A stretch of DNA of 64,000 bases, from positions 108,196,549 through 108,260,548 of the forward strand of contig CM043953.1 in assembly GCA_014529385.2 (NCBI GenBank). Direction: 5' to 3'. Below, one piece after another: positions 11,649 through 22,919 of this stretch; the first letter of the stretch is position 1; each line of letters opens with the position of its first letter. This DNA is from Adiantum capillus-veneris. Lineage: Eukaryota > Streptophyta > Polypodiopsida > Polypodiales > Pteridaceae. The notes beneath the pieces are model-generated. The model made no database searches. It worked only from the letters and a program-made list of their open reading frames with translations, and had not been told where the DNA came from. A program made the translations under genes and the position numbers.

Positions 11649-11961
11649 ACGCATACACACACACACAAGGAGATAAAGAAAAAGAAGATGGAGATGGAGC
11701 AAGAGCACTGTTCAATTGCACAAATGAAAGAATAAGTGATTTAGGTTTAGGTGACTTTTATATGAGCTTGCCCCATTCACACTTGGACGCCCATACTTAG
11801 CTAACTAACCCTTGAATGTTCCTGTTAGAGTGCACCTCTCATTGGCGATCACTCTTACCCTTTTCCTATTGGACCGACAAGCCTGGTCCCTGACTCTACC
11901 AAATAAATAATACGACGTCTGTCGTAGGTGATAGGGTGTTCATGAGCCGTGAGGGTTAACA
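11463..11961 (-). repeat. 5' LTR of element A, truncated internally
   Basis: 499 bp matching 6906-7408 of the 3' LTR. The internal side is cut at 11463, removing the LTR 3' end, PBS and Gag N-terminus. The outer end is intact and followed by ACTGA. Confidence 0.8.
11602..11646. repeat. (CT)n microsatellite in the 5' LTR
   Basis: About 45 bp of CT, allelic in position to 7037-7087. Confidence 0.95.
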
Positions 11962-11966
11962 ACTGA
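11962..11966. repeat. Right target-site duplication ACTGA
   Basis: Matches 6801-6805 exactly; follows the terminal CA of the LTR. Confidence 0.8.
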
Positions 11967-12840
11967 TCTGAACTAACTCTAACTACCAACCTGGAATAGT
12001 TGACTGAAAGTCTCCAACTCATTCTAAGCATCAACCACTAAGTTTTCCTTTCCTGCTAATTTATATTCAATGCCAAAATCATATTTTCATAATAATTCCT
12101 TCCATCTTCTTGTCACATATTAAGGTCAGGTTGAGTGTAAATCCAGTTTAGGTTCTTATGATCTTTATGTAATTCAAATCGCCTTCCAAGAAGATAATGC
12201 TACCATATTTTAAGAGAATGCACAATAGTAACAATTCCAAATCACGCGTAAGATAATTTAACTCATGAATGTGTAACTTACGAGATTCATAAGCTACAGG
12301 TCTTCTTTTTAAGATAGAACCCCACTGATTACTTGTTCACTTGCATCAATGAAGACAATGAATGTCTTTGTGAAGTCTGGATGTTGTTAAATTGGAGCAT
12401 TCTCCAATGCTTCTTTGAGTTATCAAACTAGCTTGAGCATGATCATTCCAAGCAAACACTTTAGTATTGTTAAGGGTATTGCTCAATGGAGAAGCTATCT
12501 TAGCATAGATTTCAATTAAAGTACGATACCATCCTGATAATTTAAAAAAGGCACGCACTTCTTTAATAGATTTTGGTGTAGGCCAAGCTACAATAGCTTC
12601 AATCTTACTTGGGTCAGAAGAGATGCCATCCTTGAATCCTAAGTATTCCACTTTGTCAGTGAAGAAAGTATACTTGTTACACTTAGCATAAAGCTAGTTC
12701 TAAAACAAAAATTCAAGTACTTGTCAGACATGTTGTTTGTGTTATTCCTTATTCTTTGAGTAAATTAAAATATCATCAAAGAAGACAAGAACAAAATCAT
12801 GAAGGTGTTCTTATACATAGTTATACAATGTCACTTATGC
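11967..12840 (-). pseudogene. Ty3/gypsy RT-RNase H fragment
   Basis: Read on the minus strand from about 12840 down: FFDDILIYSKN (the YxDD catalytic box, near 12772-12783), then VEYLGF...SDPSKIEAI.AWPTPKS and LSGWYR, the conserved end of gypsy RT, then RNase H text ending in YDFGIEYKLAGKEN near 12.0 kb. Several stops interrupt it and the RT start and integrase are absent. Element A lies at its 11966 end. The enzyme family copies element RNA into DNA in the cytoplasm; this copy is dead. It is head-to-head with the plus-strand gypsy fragment that starts near 13.1 kb and is a different sequence, not its inverted copy. Confidence 0.8.
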
Positions 12841-13139
12841 AAGGGCAAGACTTAGATGTTTGGGACACTATGGTTAATGATGTGCCACTTGAAGTTCATG
12901 GCCATCCAAACTTTTAGTCTATGAACATGTCAAACGTTGATGTAGTTCTTTGGGCATCAATGGCTAGCATAGGACCTTTAGGCATAGTTATTAGCACTGT
13001 CTAGTTTGAGGATGATGATAATTGCTTTACTTTTTTGAGAACGGGATATCCCCTCCTCTCCTATCATATGTACATCAGAGTTTCAGTTACTATAGAAACA
13101 TAGAGAATATATTTGTGTTACTGCTTGTCTAGCTTCTTT

Positions 13140-15600
13140 GTACATGAAGAAAAAATTTGATTTTATTTTTTACAATGTGATGAACTGAATCCAGTTTTGC
13201 ATGAATATAAAGAATTTCCAAATGACTTACCTTCAGGTTTACCTTGAGAGAGGGAACTACAACATTAGAGTTTGTGCAATCAGGTAACAAACCTATAAGC
13301 AAACTAGAATATAGGCCTAGTCAAAGTGAAGCCAAGGAGTTGAAATATCTACTAGCTGAGCATATGGGTAAGGGTCTCATTAGATCCAGTTCTTCTCCAT
13401 GGGCAACCCCAATACTCTTGATGAGTGCCTACATGTATGTGGACTATCGAGGTATAAATATGGTTACCACAAACAATAAGTATCCTACACCCAAAGTTGA
13501 TGAGATTTTTTATCAATCCTATGGGGCTATACACTTCACAAAGATTGATATGTCATTAGGAAACTATCAGTTATAAATTGATGCAAGAGATATTCCTAAA
13601 ATAACTTTTCTAACAAGGTTTCTTGTTCTTGTTTGGAAAGTTATTTTAGGAGTGGTTGGAGCATTCATGAACCCAAAGGGACATTTTGTGTTTCTTGTTC
13701 TTCCCTTTGGGTTGAAAAATGCTTCGACTGTGTTTATGAGACTTATGACATGGTGCTACGACCTCATTTGTGTAAATTTTTAGTTGTCTTATTAAATGAC
13801 ATACTTATTTATATTGTTCTAAGGAAGAACATTTAGATAATCTACAACAAGGCTCTGATTTGCTTAAGAAGCGTGCCTTATATGCCTAGAAGAGCATACA
13901 TGCTTTTATGCAAACCGAGGTGCAATATCTTGGCTATATTATTTCCATTGAGGGTCTTAAGATGGATCCTAGAAAAGTCAAGTCTATTTTGAAGTGGCCT
14001 TCTCTTAAAAATTTGAAAGACCTTCTTTTTTTGGTGGGGGCATGGTTGGCTATTATTGCAAATCATTCAAAACTATGCAAAGATAGCTATGCCTATTATT
14101 GACCAATTGAAGGGTTAAGGTTGTCAATTTACTTGGCAAGTATAGCAATAGAGTAGCTTTGACAAGCTTAAAATAGCTTTTGTTACTGCTCCCTATTGAA
14201 AAGTTATCGATCCAACAAAACCTTTTGTTTTGAAGATTGATCCTAGCAATAAATGTGTTGGTACAAGACTACTTCAAGGGGCTAGACTAGTGGCCTTTGA
14301 AAGTAAGAAAATAGATAGTGCTCAACAAAATTACTTTGCATATGAATGCACATTGTATGCCATTACACATGCCCTTCGCATATGGAGGCATTATTCATAT
14401 GGTGCAAAGTTTGAGATTCTATTGTTTTTACTGTGAGAGAATTAAGTGGTTTACCAATTAAATGCATTTGAAGGGTCATTAAGCTAAATGAGCATAGATC
14501 CCTCAAGAGTATGATTGTTATTCATAATATCATAAAGGTTGATACAATCTGATAGTCAATACTTTAAACCACATGCCAAAAATTAATGCTCTTTCTTTCA
14601 TGGAAATTCTTGGGCTCTTTTCAAGGGAAGGACGAGCACAATCTGTCATGTAGTATGGTGTAGAGTCATGTAGAAATGAGGGATCCTTCTCACTTTAATG
14701 TGAGTGTAGTAGTTGACTCTACACACAACTATACTTTTTCACAAGCAAACTACAATGATGGAAAAACTTCTCCCTTGTTGATGATGGGTATCTACTTCAC
14801 AAGGAGAGAGTATGTGTGCCGATGAACTTAGACACTAAGCACCAAAATCTTTTTGCGTGTCAAGACAATCCATATCTAGATTATGTTGGTGTTAAGAAGG
14901 CATATTTATTGGCTAATTTGAGCATCTCAAAGTAGGTGGACTTTAAAGCATCTGTATGGACTTCATCGTTTGTCTACCTATGATAGTTCATGGTCATGAC
15001 TCTATTCCTACAAAGACTATAGGCAAGGCCCTAGAATTAGCTATGCTACTTGTGGGGAATTTGTATAAGTTATATGACTTTTTGTATAATATTGTTAGTG
15101 ATAGAGACAAGCATTTTGATGGTGATTATTGGAGAGAAATGTTTTATAAGTTGGGACTACTCCTCGACTACTCTTAAGTACAATTGATCGTCTTTCGACA
15201 AATGGACATATTGTGTCACTATACCAAAAATTTCACTTAGGTATTAGTCTATTCTAGATTCTTAAGAAGATTGATGAGCATGCTTATAAATTAGATTTGC
15301 TAACATATTCACAAATTCATCCTGTCTTCCATGTCATTGATATTTTACGAAAGCAGTTAGGACATGCAGATAATGTTATTGATTCATATATTCTGGTTGA
15401 CATAATTGAGCCAACTACTCAACCTCACAGGCCAAAAAAGTTTGTGGATCATCACAATTTATGAACACCTAGTCATGTTTGTCAACAAGTTCTTGTCAAG
15501 TGCAATGCTAAACCTGAGGATAGTACCACTTAGGATAACATTAGTGTGCTTAAGAAGCGGTTTCCTACTTTTGTTTTGTTGTTTTTGAGGACAAAACTCT
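13140..15600 (+). pseudogene. Decayed Ty3/gypsy pol (RT, RNase H, integrase, chromodomain-like tail)
   Basis: Frames in order: YKEFPNDLPSGLP and PSQSEAKELKYLL..GLIRSSSSPWATP (RT N-terminus, 13.19-13.42 kb); YVDYRGIN and DMSLGNYQL (RT core); VVLLNDILIYI near 13.79 kb where the YxDD box should be, with the first Asp changed to Asn; VQYLGYIIS..GLKMDPRKV (RT end, 13.92 kb); RNase H around 14.2-14.4 kb (FVLKIDPSN, FAYECTLYAITHAL); integrase at 14.95-15.18 kb (MDFIVCLP, VSDRDKHF..YWREMF); and a chromodomain-like tail near 15.4-15.57 kb (RPKKFVDHH, LKKRFP). Many stops and frameshifts; no gag found upstream. Family role: reverse transcription and integration. Non-functional. Confidence 0.85.
15581..15597 (+). 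other. AGGA-loop hairpin before the PPT
   Basis: gtttttgaggacaaaac folds as an imperfect stem around an AGGA loop and lies just 5' of the purine tract at 15605-15614. Confidence 0.45.
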
Positions 15601-15604
15601 TCTC

Positions 15605-16560
15605 CAAGGAGGGATTGGTCTTAGCCAATGACAGACCCACAAATGGGTGATTGCACGGGGCTCTTCTAGGCCAAGGGCTATAAAACTAGAAAGGGGTTGT
15701 CTAGGAGGACTATCAGTCGTCACCCAAGAAAGCCTCTTGACCTTTCATTTAGGCATCCTTATTTCCATTTTAGAAACACTATAAGGGAGCCTTCAAAATA
15801 TAGAAAAATATACTAACACCGTTGTACTGTAATTGTTTTCCACAACATTGTTATAGGTGTTGTAATTTGCATTGATTTCACAATTGGTGTAATAACAATA
15901 CTACAAAAACAATGATTACCAATGCGTCCAGGATGAAAATATTGGGTGGTAAGCATTGAGGCTTTTCCTAAAGAAGATGCATGAAGCAATACCGATAGAG
16001 CTCAAGACGTAAAGATGACATAGATTTGAGTAAATTTTGTATTTGATTACTTTCAAGTGGTACAATACAAAGTGAGCAAATGAGAAAATACAAACTATAT
16101 TGATTATAAACCAAAATGTTCAATCAAAAAAATGGTATATTTGTGTCATATACAATGAATATATATATGTCTAACGATACAAATAATTCTATGTAAGCAC
16201 CATAGTGGGATGAAGACAACTCTTCCAGTTATAGCTAGAGAACTAGTGGATAATAGAGATGCATATACTCACACCACAAGGTGACCCAAAAAGCATTGAG
16301 TGTTAATCCTCAATACATGTTTTACTCTCTAGTCATGACAAAGACCAATTGAAGGAAATTACAACAAGGTGAAAATTTGATGTGGCCAACATATAACGAT
16401 GAGAAAGAGAGAGTGTGACTACGTAGTATATCCCTCCTTATGAAAATAGGAAACAAATGTTAACCATCTCTCATAGGGGGATTTTTATTTTATGAGCTTG
16501 TTTTTTCGTGCTTTTGCAATTCATTCTATTTTTTTTGTTCTTTACAATGCAACATGCATA
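15605..16560 (+). other. PPT and presumed 3' LTR remnant, then no gene
   Basis: The purine tract caaggaggga (15605-15614) is followed at 15616 by tggtcttag, a candidate LTR start, and a TATA-like gggctataaaac near 15.68 kb. No matching 5' LTR exists in the window, so the end of the LTR cannot be set. The rest is AT-rich with no open frame of note. Confidence 0.4.
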
Positions 16561-17276
16561 ATTTAGCTTGTCCAATCCAAAACATGTGCACAAACTATAG
16601 GCCAAAAGTAAACAATATGAAATCAAACCCAAATTTTCAAGTACAAAAACCCAACAAAATTTTCCAGAGTTTCCTTCATTTTAGCTTTAAAAATTCAAAA
16701 AATATGTCTCCACCTTTATCATAAAGGCCTCTACAAGAGATTAAGGACCTTCTAAGAAGTAAAAACACTAACAAAAATCCCTTTAAATACATCTTTGCTA
16801 GCTACTATCTAAAGAAAAAGAATCCAAAACAAAGCCTTCTATTATGCTTACTTAAGAAGAATTGAAAATATGGCATGTAGACACACAAGGTGGTCTCATA
16901 TAACTCCCAAACCAACATAGACACATAACAAACATAGTCACAAGCCAACCATATAGTCACATTGTGAGACTATAACTTGTCCAAGACAAAACATGCACAC
17001 AAATTATAGGCCAAAATATTTTGACGGAGTTTCTTTTGTTTTAGCTTTAAAGTTTCAAAAAATATGTCTCCACCTTTATCATAAAGGCCTCTACAAGAGA
17101 TTAAGGACGTTTTAAATATTTGTTAGCGACCACCCAAAGAAATAGAATCCAAAACAAAACCTTCTACTATGCTCTCTTAAGAAGAATTGAAAGTATAATA
17201 TGTAGACACACAAGGTGGTCTCATATAACTCCCAAACCAACGCACTCACAAGCCAACCATATAGTCACATTATTAC
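16561..17276 (+). repeat. Two-copy direct repeat of an AT-rich unit
   Basis: 16561-16968 and 16971-17276 share long runs, for example atgtctccacctttatcata, and the closing segment with cacaaggtggtctcatataa. The second copy is shorter because of internal deletions. Weaker relatives occur near 28.43-28.70 kb and 30.97-31.06 kb, so the unit belongs to a dispersed family. No terminal inverted repeat or coding frame was recognised. Confidence 0.7.
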
Positions 17277-18352
17277 CACCAAAAACATTTGTGAAAAAGA
17301 AGTACATGATCCGTGTATGAAAGTAGCAACAAAACCAAAATGTTTGGATCTCCCTGAGAACAAATCCCTCCCTTTCAACTTGGCACGGGTCCACACACTA
17401 TAAGAGAAAGACACCTCTCAAGAGCACATCGTCTAGCTCTAAACACATGCAATGTCACAGTTCCTCTGTGCTGGCCTTCTCCAAATTACCACACCATGCA
17501 GACACATCCAAAACATAGTCGCAATGCTCTATGAATGTTGCCAGTAACCACTAACCATATCACCGACATAGAAATAAACACCATTACTCTTTCAACAAGT
17601 GGAAACAATGTGTCAAAATTAATAAAAGGACCATTCAAAAACAAAGTCATTCAACAATAGTGACTTACCAAAAAAAGACCACTTTTCTCTGCACTGCCTC
17701 TAACAATTTCACCACCATCAATGCTTATAGGAAAGACACAATCATCTAACATGTAGCTACAGTATGGTGGAAACAACCTCTCTGAAATATTCTCCCCACT
17801 TTCTCTATTTTAACTTGGCACAACATGACCTATACGATGTCAAAGGCACATTGTAAGATCAAGCACGTATTAAAGTATGGAAATTGCAAATATGATATCA
17901 CTAGATGAAAAGGAAAATTTCAAACTTTGAGAAAAACTTTTCGAGCAATCATAAAACCGAGAAAAACTACCCAACAAAATGCATATAAGAACAAACCACA
18001 AAAGGTAACACCTAGCATATCAAACATATTATTTATATTTCATTGTCCTTAGACACATCTAGCAGTCCTCGTCAGCACCCCAAGCGTCGTCTCATATGTT
18101 AAGTACCTATATTGTCTTAAGATTATGTGTAAAGAGGGAGGGAGGGATAGAGGCAATAAGCATTTCTCAATGCACACTATCATGGAAAGTCCTTATAGGA
18201 AGAGCCGGTTATTCTTTTAATTATTTCTCGCAAAGAATGCCTAGTTTTGGGAGGAGGGAGAAGAAGTAGATTTTGCACTAAGCCTATTGGTAGGTTGGTT
18301 TCAACATAAATATTGTGTTGGTCTTCATGATCTTTGATTTTGAATTGAGAAG

Positions 18353-18354
<2 letters not shown>
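17277..18354. other. No gene recognised
   Basis: AT-rich text without a domain-bearing frame on either strand. Confidence 0.5.

Positions 18355-18405
<51 letters not shown>
18355..18405. repeat. (CT)n microsatellite
   Basis: About 51 bp of uninterrupted CT. Confidence 0.95.
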
Positions 18406-18407
<2 letters not shown>

Positions 18408-18927
18408 AAATAGTAAGAATTTAAAATTTAAATAGCCTGACATAAGGTGATCCCACGTCAATTTGCCCACCGTTTTCATTCAATCTGAGTTATCTCCTAT
18501 AGCGTCATGTAGCCTTTGCATCCACTATGCTTAGTCATCCAACCTCTTTGTGCCACTCAGCTTGCCTTTGATGTGCCACTGAAGAGTTTCTCTTGGATCA
18601 CCATCCATGATCACGAGTGCTAGTTTTCGACTGGTAGTAGCGTTGGCTTGCTAGACACTGCATCTCAAAAAAATTTGATCAGGACTTGCACTAGCACCTC
18701 ATTGACCTCTCGTTTTGCATGGCTTTTCCTAATGTGGCTATGGATCCAGTCCTTGTCATGTCTAGTGCTTTATTCAGCATTGAGTTCACTAAGTAGTCCC
18801 AGCTCCCATCCAATGGTCCTCAAGACTCCCACGATAGAGAAAGCCATGGAGAGGAGATATGAGTAAAGAGACTCTATCACAAGCCAAGCTAGACCTATAG
18901 GTAGTAGCACTCTAGGTTAGGCAAGCA

Positions 18928-19173
18928 TTGAAAGAGAAGAGTGGGTTGGTGATGAGCAACAAGATCACGAGCAGCTTTTTTAGCTTGACGAAGGTGGAGG
19001 AGAAGGCTTGGAAGAAGGCGGCACATGACCACCCTTTGTGCATAACCTTTGAAAGGTCCACATCGGGCACTCTAGCTGTGATTGGCAACGTCCAACAACG
19101 TCCAACAACGACGCTTTGCGTCACCTTCAACAATGACAACAACCGAATTGGTTTTACACCAAATTATTGCTAG
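18928..19173 (+). pseudogene. C-terminal fragment of a plant A1 (nepenthesin-like) aspartic peptidase
   Basis: The frame ends in LAVIGNVQQ, a spacer, then VTFNNDNNRIGFTPNYC and a stop. This fits the C-terminus of plant pepsin-type (A1) peptidases, whose pattern is roughly IGN.QQ....YD..N.RIGF.P..C. A direct repeat of cgtccaacaa at about 19090-19109 lies just after VQQ and adds residues not expected there. The two catalytic Asp motifs and the N-terminal lobe were not found upstream (18.5-18.9 kb gives no convincing frame), so this is a fragment. It is the only host-gene-like sequence I recognise in the window; it could also be a gene piece carried by a transposon. Confidence 0.5.
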
Positions 19174-19277
19174 CATATACAGATTGATGTGGTATATATT
19201 ATCAGGATGATGTGCGTGTTTGTATTAAAAGGATTGTTGTAGTAGTTCTTAAAAGAATTCAAACAAAACCACTCTAA

Positions 19278-19305
19278 ACCAGTCCGCGCCGGTGCGGACT
19301 GGTTC
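19278..19305. repeat. Near-perfect 28-bp palindrome, copy 1
   Basis: Arms AACCAGTCCGC and GCGGACTGGTT around a ccggt-type centre; self-complementary apart from one mismatched pair. Flanks ctctaaa and tttaga are also loosely complementary. A second copy lies at 19977-20008. Confidence 0.85.
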
Positions 19306-19527
19306 AGTGAGGGTTTAGAAGGGCCTCTATATTAGAAGGGTTGGCGATGAGTAGCAAGATGGAAAGCGCCTTAGGTCAAGTCATGATGTGTGAGACCTAT
19401 AGGCAGTATAGCACACCAAGTTATGCAACCATTAAAAGGGTTGATGATTAGCAGCAAGACTGCAAGCATCTTCGCAGATCGTGGCGTCAAAAACCAGAGG
19501 GTTGGAAATATGACTTTCGCTCCGTCA

Positions 19528-19529
<2 letters not shown>

Positions 19530-19562
<33 letters not shown>
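19530..19562. repeat. (CT)n microsatellite
   Basis: 33 bp of CT. Confidence 0.95.
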
Positions 19563-19564
<2 letters not shown>

Positions 19565-19976
19565 CTCTTTCTCTCTAGCGGCAGTCCAATAGCAACATGC
19601 TCTTTCTCTCTCCTTGGCGGATGAGCAGGCTTGTATACACACACCCATACCCTCATCCCTTTGCTACTCGCCCTCCCTCATGCAGTATTGGTGCTCCCTC
19701 GTCTTTTGGCAAAGTTCCCGCCTTTAGCTTCTCGTCTATGAGATGCTCGAGTGTTTTGAAGCTCCAGATGCACGACAAGCAGGTGCTCGACATCCAGCTG
19801 CACCATGTGGAAGTGAATCTCCTAGGCACTGTTTCATCTGCAGCAGTGGTTGTCATTTTTCGGTCATCGCAAGCTGTAGCCCCGTGCACTTTCTTGTTGT
19901 CGCCAACTACACACAGGTGTCCTGACTCCTAAGCTCATACCTGACCATCGAGCGCTACAACTACTGATCAGCTACG

Positions 19977-20008
19977 GCAACCAGTCCGTGCCGGTGCGGA
20001 CTGGTTGC
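19977..20008. repeat. Palindrome, copy 2
   Basis: Perfect 12-bp arms GCAACCAGTCCG and CGGACTGGTTGC around an 8-bp centre. The core is the same as at 19278-19305 with one base changed; 671 bp lie between the two copies. Confidence 0.85.
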
Positions 20009-21154
20009 AACAGTAGACCAACAGGCTTCCGTGGCTGGTGCTGGAAGGAAAAGCCAGCGACTTTTAACAAAAATAGTTTTTTGGCATTATTATCTACCAC
20101 TCAAAGCTCCACTTTCAACCTTCGACTTTCAATTCTTCCCGGATTTAGAACACTAGCATACTCTAACATGTTTTCCCATTTTTCCCGGTTGGGTACCCCC
20201 TACCCTACTTGATTACTCCCTAATGGCACATACTGGCAGCTTCATGAGTTTATTCAATTTAGTGCAGACTCCTGTGCAAATCTCATCCTCTGGCTTCTGA
20301 GGACCTCACTCTTTAAAAGGGTTAAAGCCAGGAATCGATCTCAAGCCCGAAGGGCATGTGGAGAAAACTGCCACCATGCCTAACCACAAGCACCAACTAT
20401 TGGTGTTGCAATTCATAAATTTAAAATAAGAGCAGCAAAATCTTGACCTGCTCCATCTCCGCCTTAGTCTCCTACTGCTTCACCCCTCATACTTTTTCAT
20501 TGTGTTGCATCACCCACCTCTGCCTTGGATAGCTACCGCCCTCGCTCGCACATCACCTACCTACTTCAATCTTCACTTCCTCATTTAATTAGCAAGGGGA
20601 TCTTCCCAGATTCTTGCTAATAAGAGATTAACACTGATTGGGTGCCCCCCTACTGGCTTCGAGACACATAAAATCCATTTATTTTTAGATTGCTTCAACC
20701 CTTTCATTTCTTTCGTTTATTAATGATCATGCCTCAAAGTGGCCTTGCTAGGAGCCTCCAAGATTGGAAATGTGAGAAGTGTGAGCCATCTTATCCAAAT
20801 CCTAATGTGCTAGCCCTAGCAAACCAAAACCCTAGCCTCCTCAACGGTCCCTCGTGCATCAATAGTGAAACCCCTATTGCAGCTACAATATTTCATACTT
20901 TTGCCAAGTCTCTCCCTATACCTACTTAGTTGCTCATGCCTTACTAGTGTGTCCCTTGCTTCTCCAATGGCAAACTGCAACCAACTACAAGTCCATCCCT
21001 ACTACCATAGCATGCCATTGAACCTCTACCTTTTGCCATTGCACCCACTGCAGCCACGTATAACTCGCCCACTTCAACTAGACATGATCTCATCTTACCA
21101 CGTCCAACCTAGCTAGCAGACCCATTGAAACCACTTGGGGCAAGCTTAAGGAGA
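20009..21154. other. No gene recognised
   Basis: Short plus-strand frames (79 and 83 codons near 20.69-21.12 kb) are Pro/Leu/Ser-rich and match no family I know. The text is compatible with decayed genic or transposon sequence. Confidence 0.45.
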
Positions 21155-21155
21155 C

Positions 21156-21195
<40 letters not shown>
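21155..21195. repeat. Compound (TG)n(AG)n microsatellite
   Basis: About 20 bp of TG followed by about 20 bp of AG. Confidence 0.9.
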
Positions 21196-22685
21196 CGCTT
21201 ATTTCTTTGTAAATATTAACACTATTTTTTTTTGGCCAAAATCTCATACCTTCCAAATTCTCTACTTTTATCCTATCAAATTATCCATTATATGTCCATT
21301 TCATTTGTCATCTCCATAATTTAGTACCAGGATTTTTGTATTTTTCAAGTTGGTGGAACATACTTGATTGATATTGCCATGGATTTAGTCCCATTTCATA
21401 TTGCGCCTATGATGGGGGCTATTTCACATGATGTGGATGATGGTACGAGCATATGGATAGGGGAGAGGACATTCTTAAAATAACAAGGGTGTTTAGTTGT
21501 TTTGTGTGCCTGCCAGTACTTTTGTGTAGACTCGTTTCATATGTGCAAGTTCGTGGTCTTAGATTTGTTGATGTTTCATGTCTGAAGGTTGCATTTGCTA
21601 GAGGGGGTTACATAAAGGATAAAGGGGCCTTTATAGTCCCTATGAAGACATGTGAAAACGAGATGATGTTAGTGACAGGTAATCATTGCCATTTCAAAGT
21701 GCCTATGTGGACTATTTCATGGTTTTGGTTGAAATTCTTTAACGTTTTCTTGGGCTAGACATGTGGTAGTTTCAACTTTGTTTGACTAGAAGTGACATTT
21801 CTAAAGATACTCGCTCATTTATTGTGTTGCTCGGAAATACTTGCTCGCCATCTCGTATAACCCGATGAAAAATCTTTCCATTAAAAAATTAAGAACAAGC
21901 TTCAATAAAACAATAGTGATCTTACTGCATGTATAGTGATAGGATGACATGCCTTGGAGTCACACATAAGCGTCTAAGTATGATGAAGTAAAAACCCTAC
22001 TCTTGATGCATCTGCAAGGAACTCCCCTATGTGCTCAGCTAAGCACATGGTGACCAAGAAGCCCTCATCAGCCAAATACTCAGAAGCAAGATCCATGAAA
22101 CTCTTTACTAGACCCAATGAGAATGTATTCCAATTAAAAATATCCATGCCCTCTGAAAGAAATAAAATGCCAATATGACATGTGACATTTCATGTTACAC
22201 TTTAATGTCACAAAATGTCATTTATCCCAAGCAATAAGACCAAGAGCATCCACTAGCAAGCTTGTAGAAAAATTTGGAAGTATCAATCAAACTACCGCTT
22301 GCCATGTAGGCTCTCCATCTTTGCTATAAATATGCGTCTTTTCAGTGGCAAAAAATTTGTTGATGTTATTTTAAATAACAATTTGAGAACATCTATCAAT
22401 TTGGGTCACATGAACAAGTAGAGCATCAATGTAAGTCAGGAACTAGAATCCTGCAACCATTATTTATAGTAGTAGCTTTCAAACAATCTTTTTATGCAAG
22501 CAACTCAAAATTCAAATTTATTGAAGACAACTCACCAACGAAACAAGTCACAGATCACCCTTCTCCCAACTCTCTCAGCCTATAGACACCTCTACCATAT
22601 TCATCCGCTTTGGATCACTTGAGGTGCTCAAAAGTTCCATAAGCCCCTTATCTTTCTTGTTCATAATGCTAACAAAAAGGGTAGA
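21196..22685. other. No gene recognised
   Basis: A 101-codon plus-strand frame (21453-21758) is the longest here. It has hydrophobic Cys-containing stretches but no motif I can name. The rest is AT-rich and leads to the AGTAG target site of the copia element. Confidence 0.45.
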
Positions 22686-22690
22686 AGTAG
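22686..22690. repeat. Left target-site duplication AGTAG of the copia element
   Basis: AGTAG precedes the TG of the 5' LTR and recurs at 27925-27929 after the terminal CA of the 3' LTR. Confidence 0.85.
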
Positions 22691-22919
22691 TGTTACCATA
22701 TGCATGTGGTAGTGATGTGTGTGAACACGCTCAGGACCACCGAGGCATTTTTTCCCCTCACTATGAGGTTTTTTCCCCCGTGCATTGCATATATGCCCAT
22801 CATTCTAGGCCTATCAATCTTTCCATTGCACACTAAGTAATATACTCTCTATTGTGTGCCTTGAGCTTCCTTTGTCTTCTTCAAACTGTGTGTTTTTTTC
22901 TACAACCCTAATTATAACA
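22691..22919 (+). repeat. 5' LTR of the copia element
   Basis: 229 bp from tgttaccata to attataaca. It matches 27699-27924 throughout, for example ttgcacactaagtaatatac and gccttgagcttcctttgtct. Confidence 0.92.

Larger units (their letters stand above)
6806..11961 (-). mobile_element. Element A: LTR retrotransposon with zinc knuckle and protease, no RT/IN seen
   Basis: Two direct repeats (6806-7408 and 11463-11961) bracket a minus-strand internal region, and the whole is flanked by ACTGA. The LTR reads TGTTAAC...GTGCACA on the minus strand. Internal order on the minus strand is zinc knuckle (about 11.43 kb), acidic spacer, retropepsin (10.7-10.1 kb), a further in-frame stretch to 9.65 kb, then about 2.2 kb without domains, and a PPT beside the 3' LTR. 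No RT, RNase H or integrase motif is visible. The 5' LTR lost about 100 bp on its internal side together with the PBS and most of gag, so a deletion joined the LTR to the knuckle. The element therefore looks either non-autonomous (gag-pro only) or secondarily stripped of pol. Element B (38-43 kb) has the same knuckle-protease arrangement, which favours the first reading. Confidence 0.75.
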
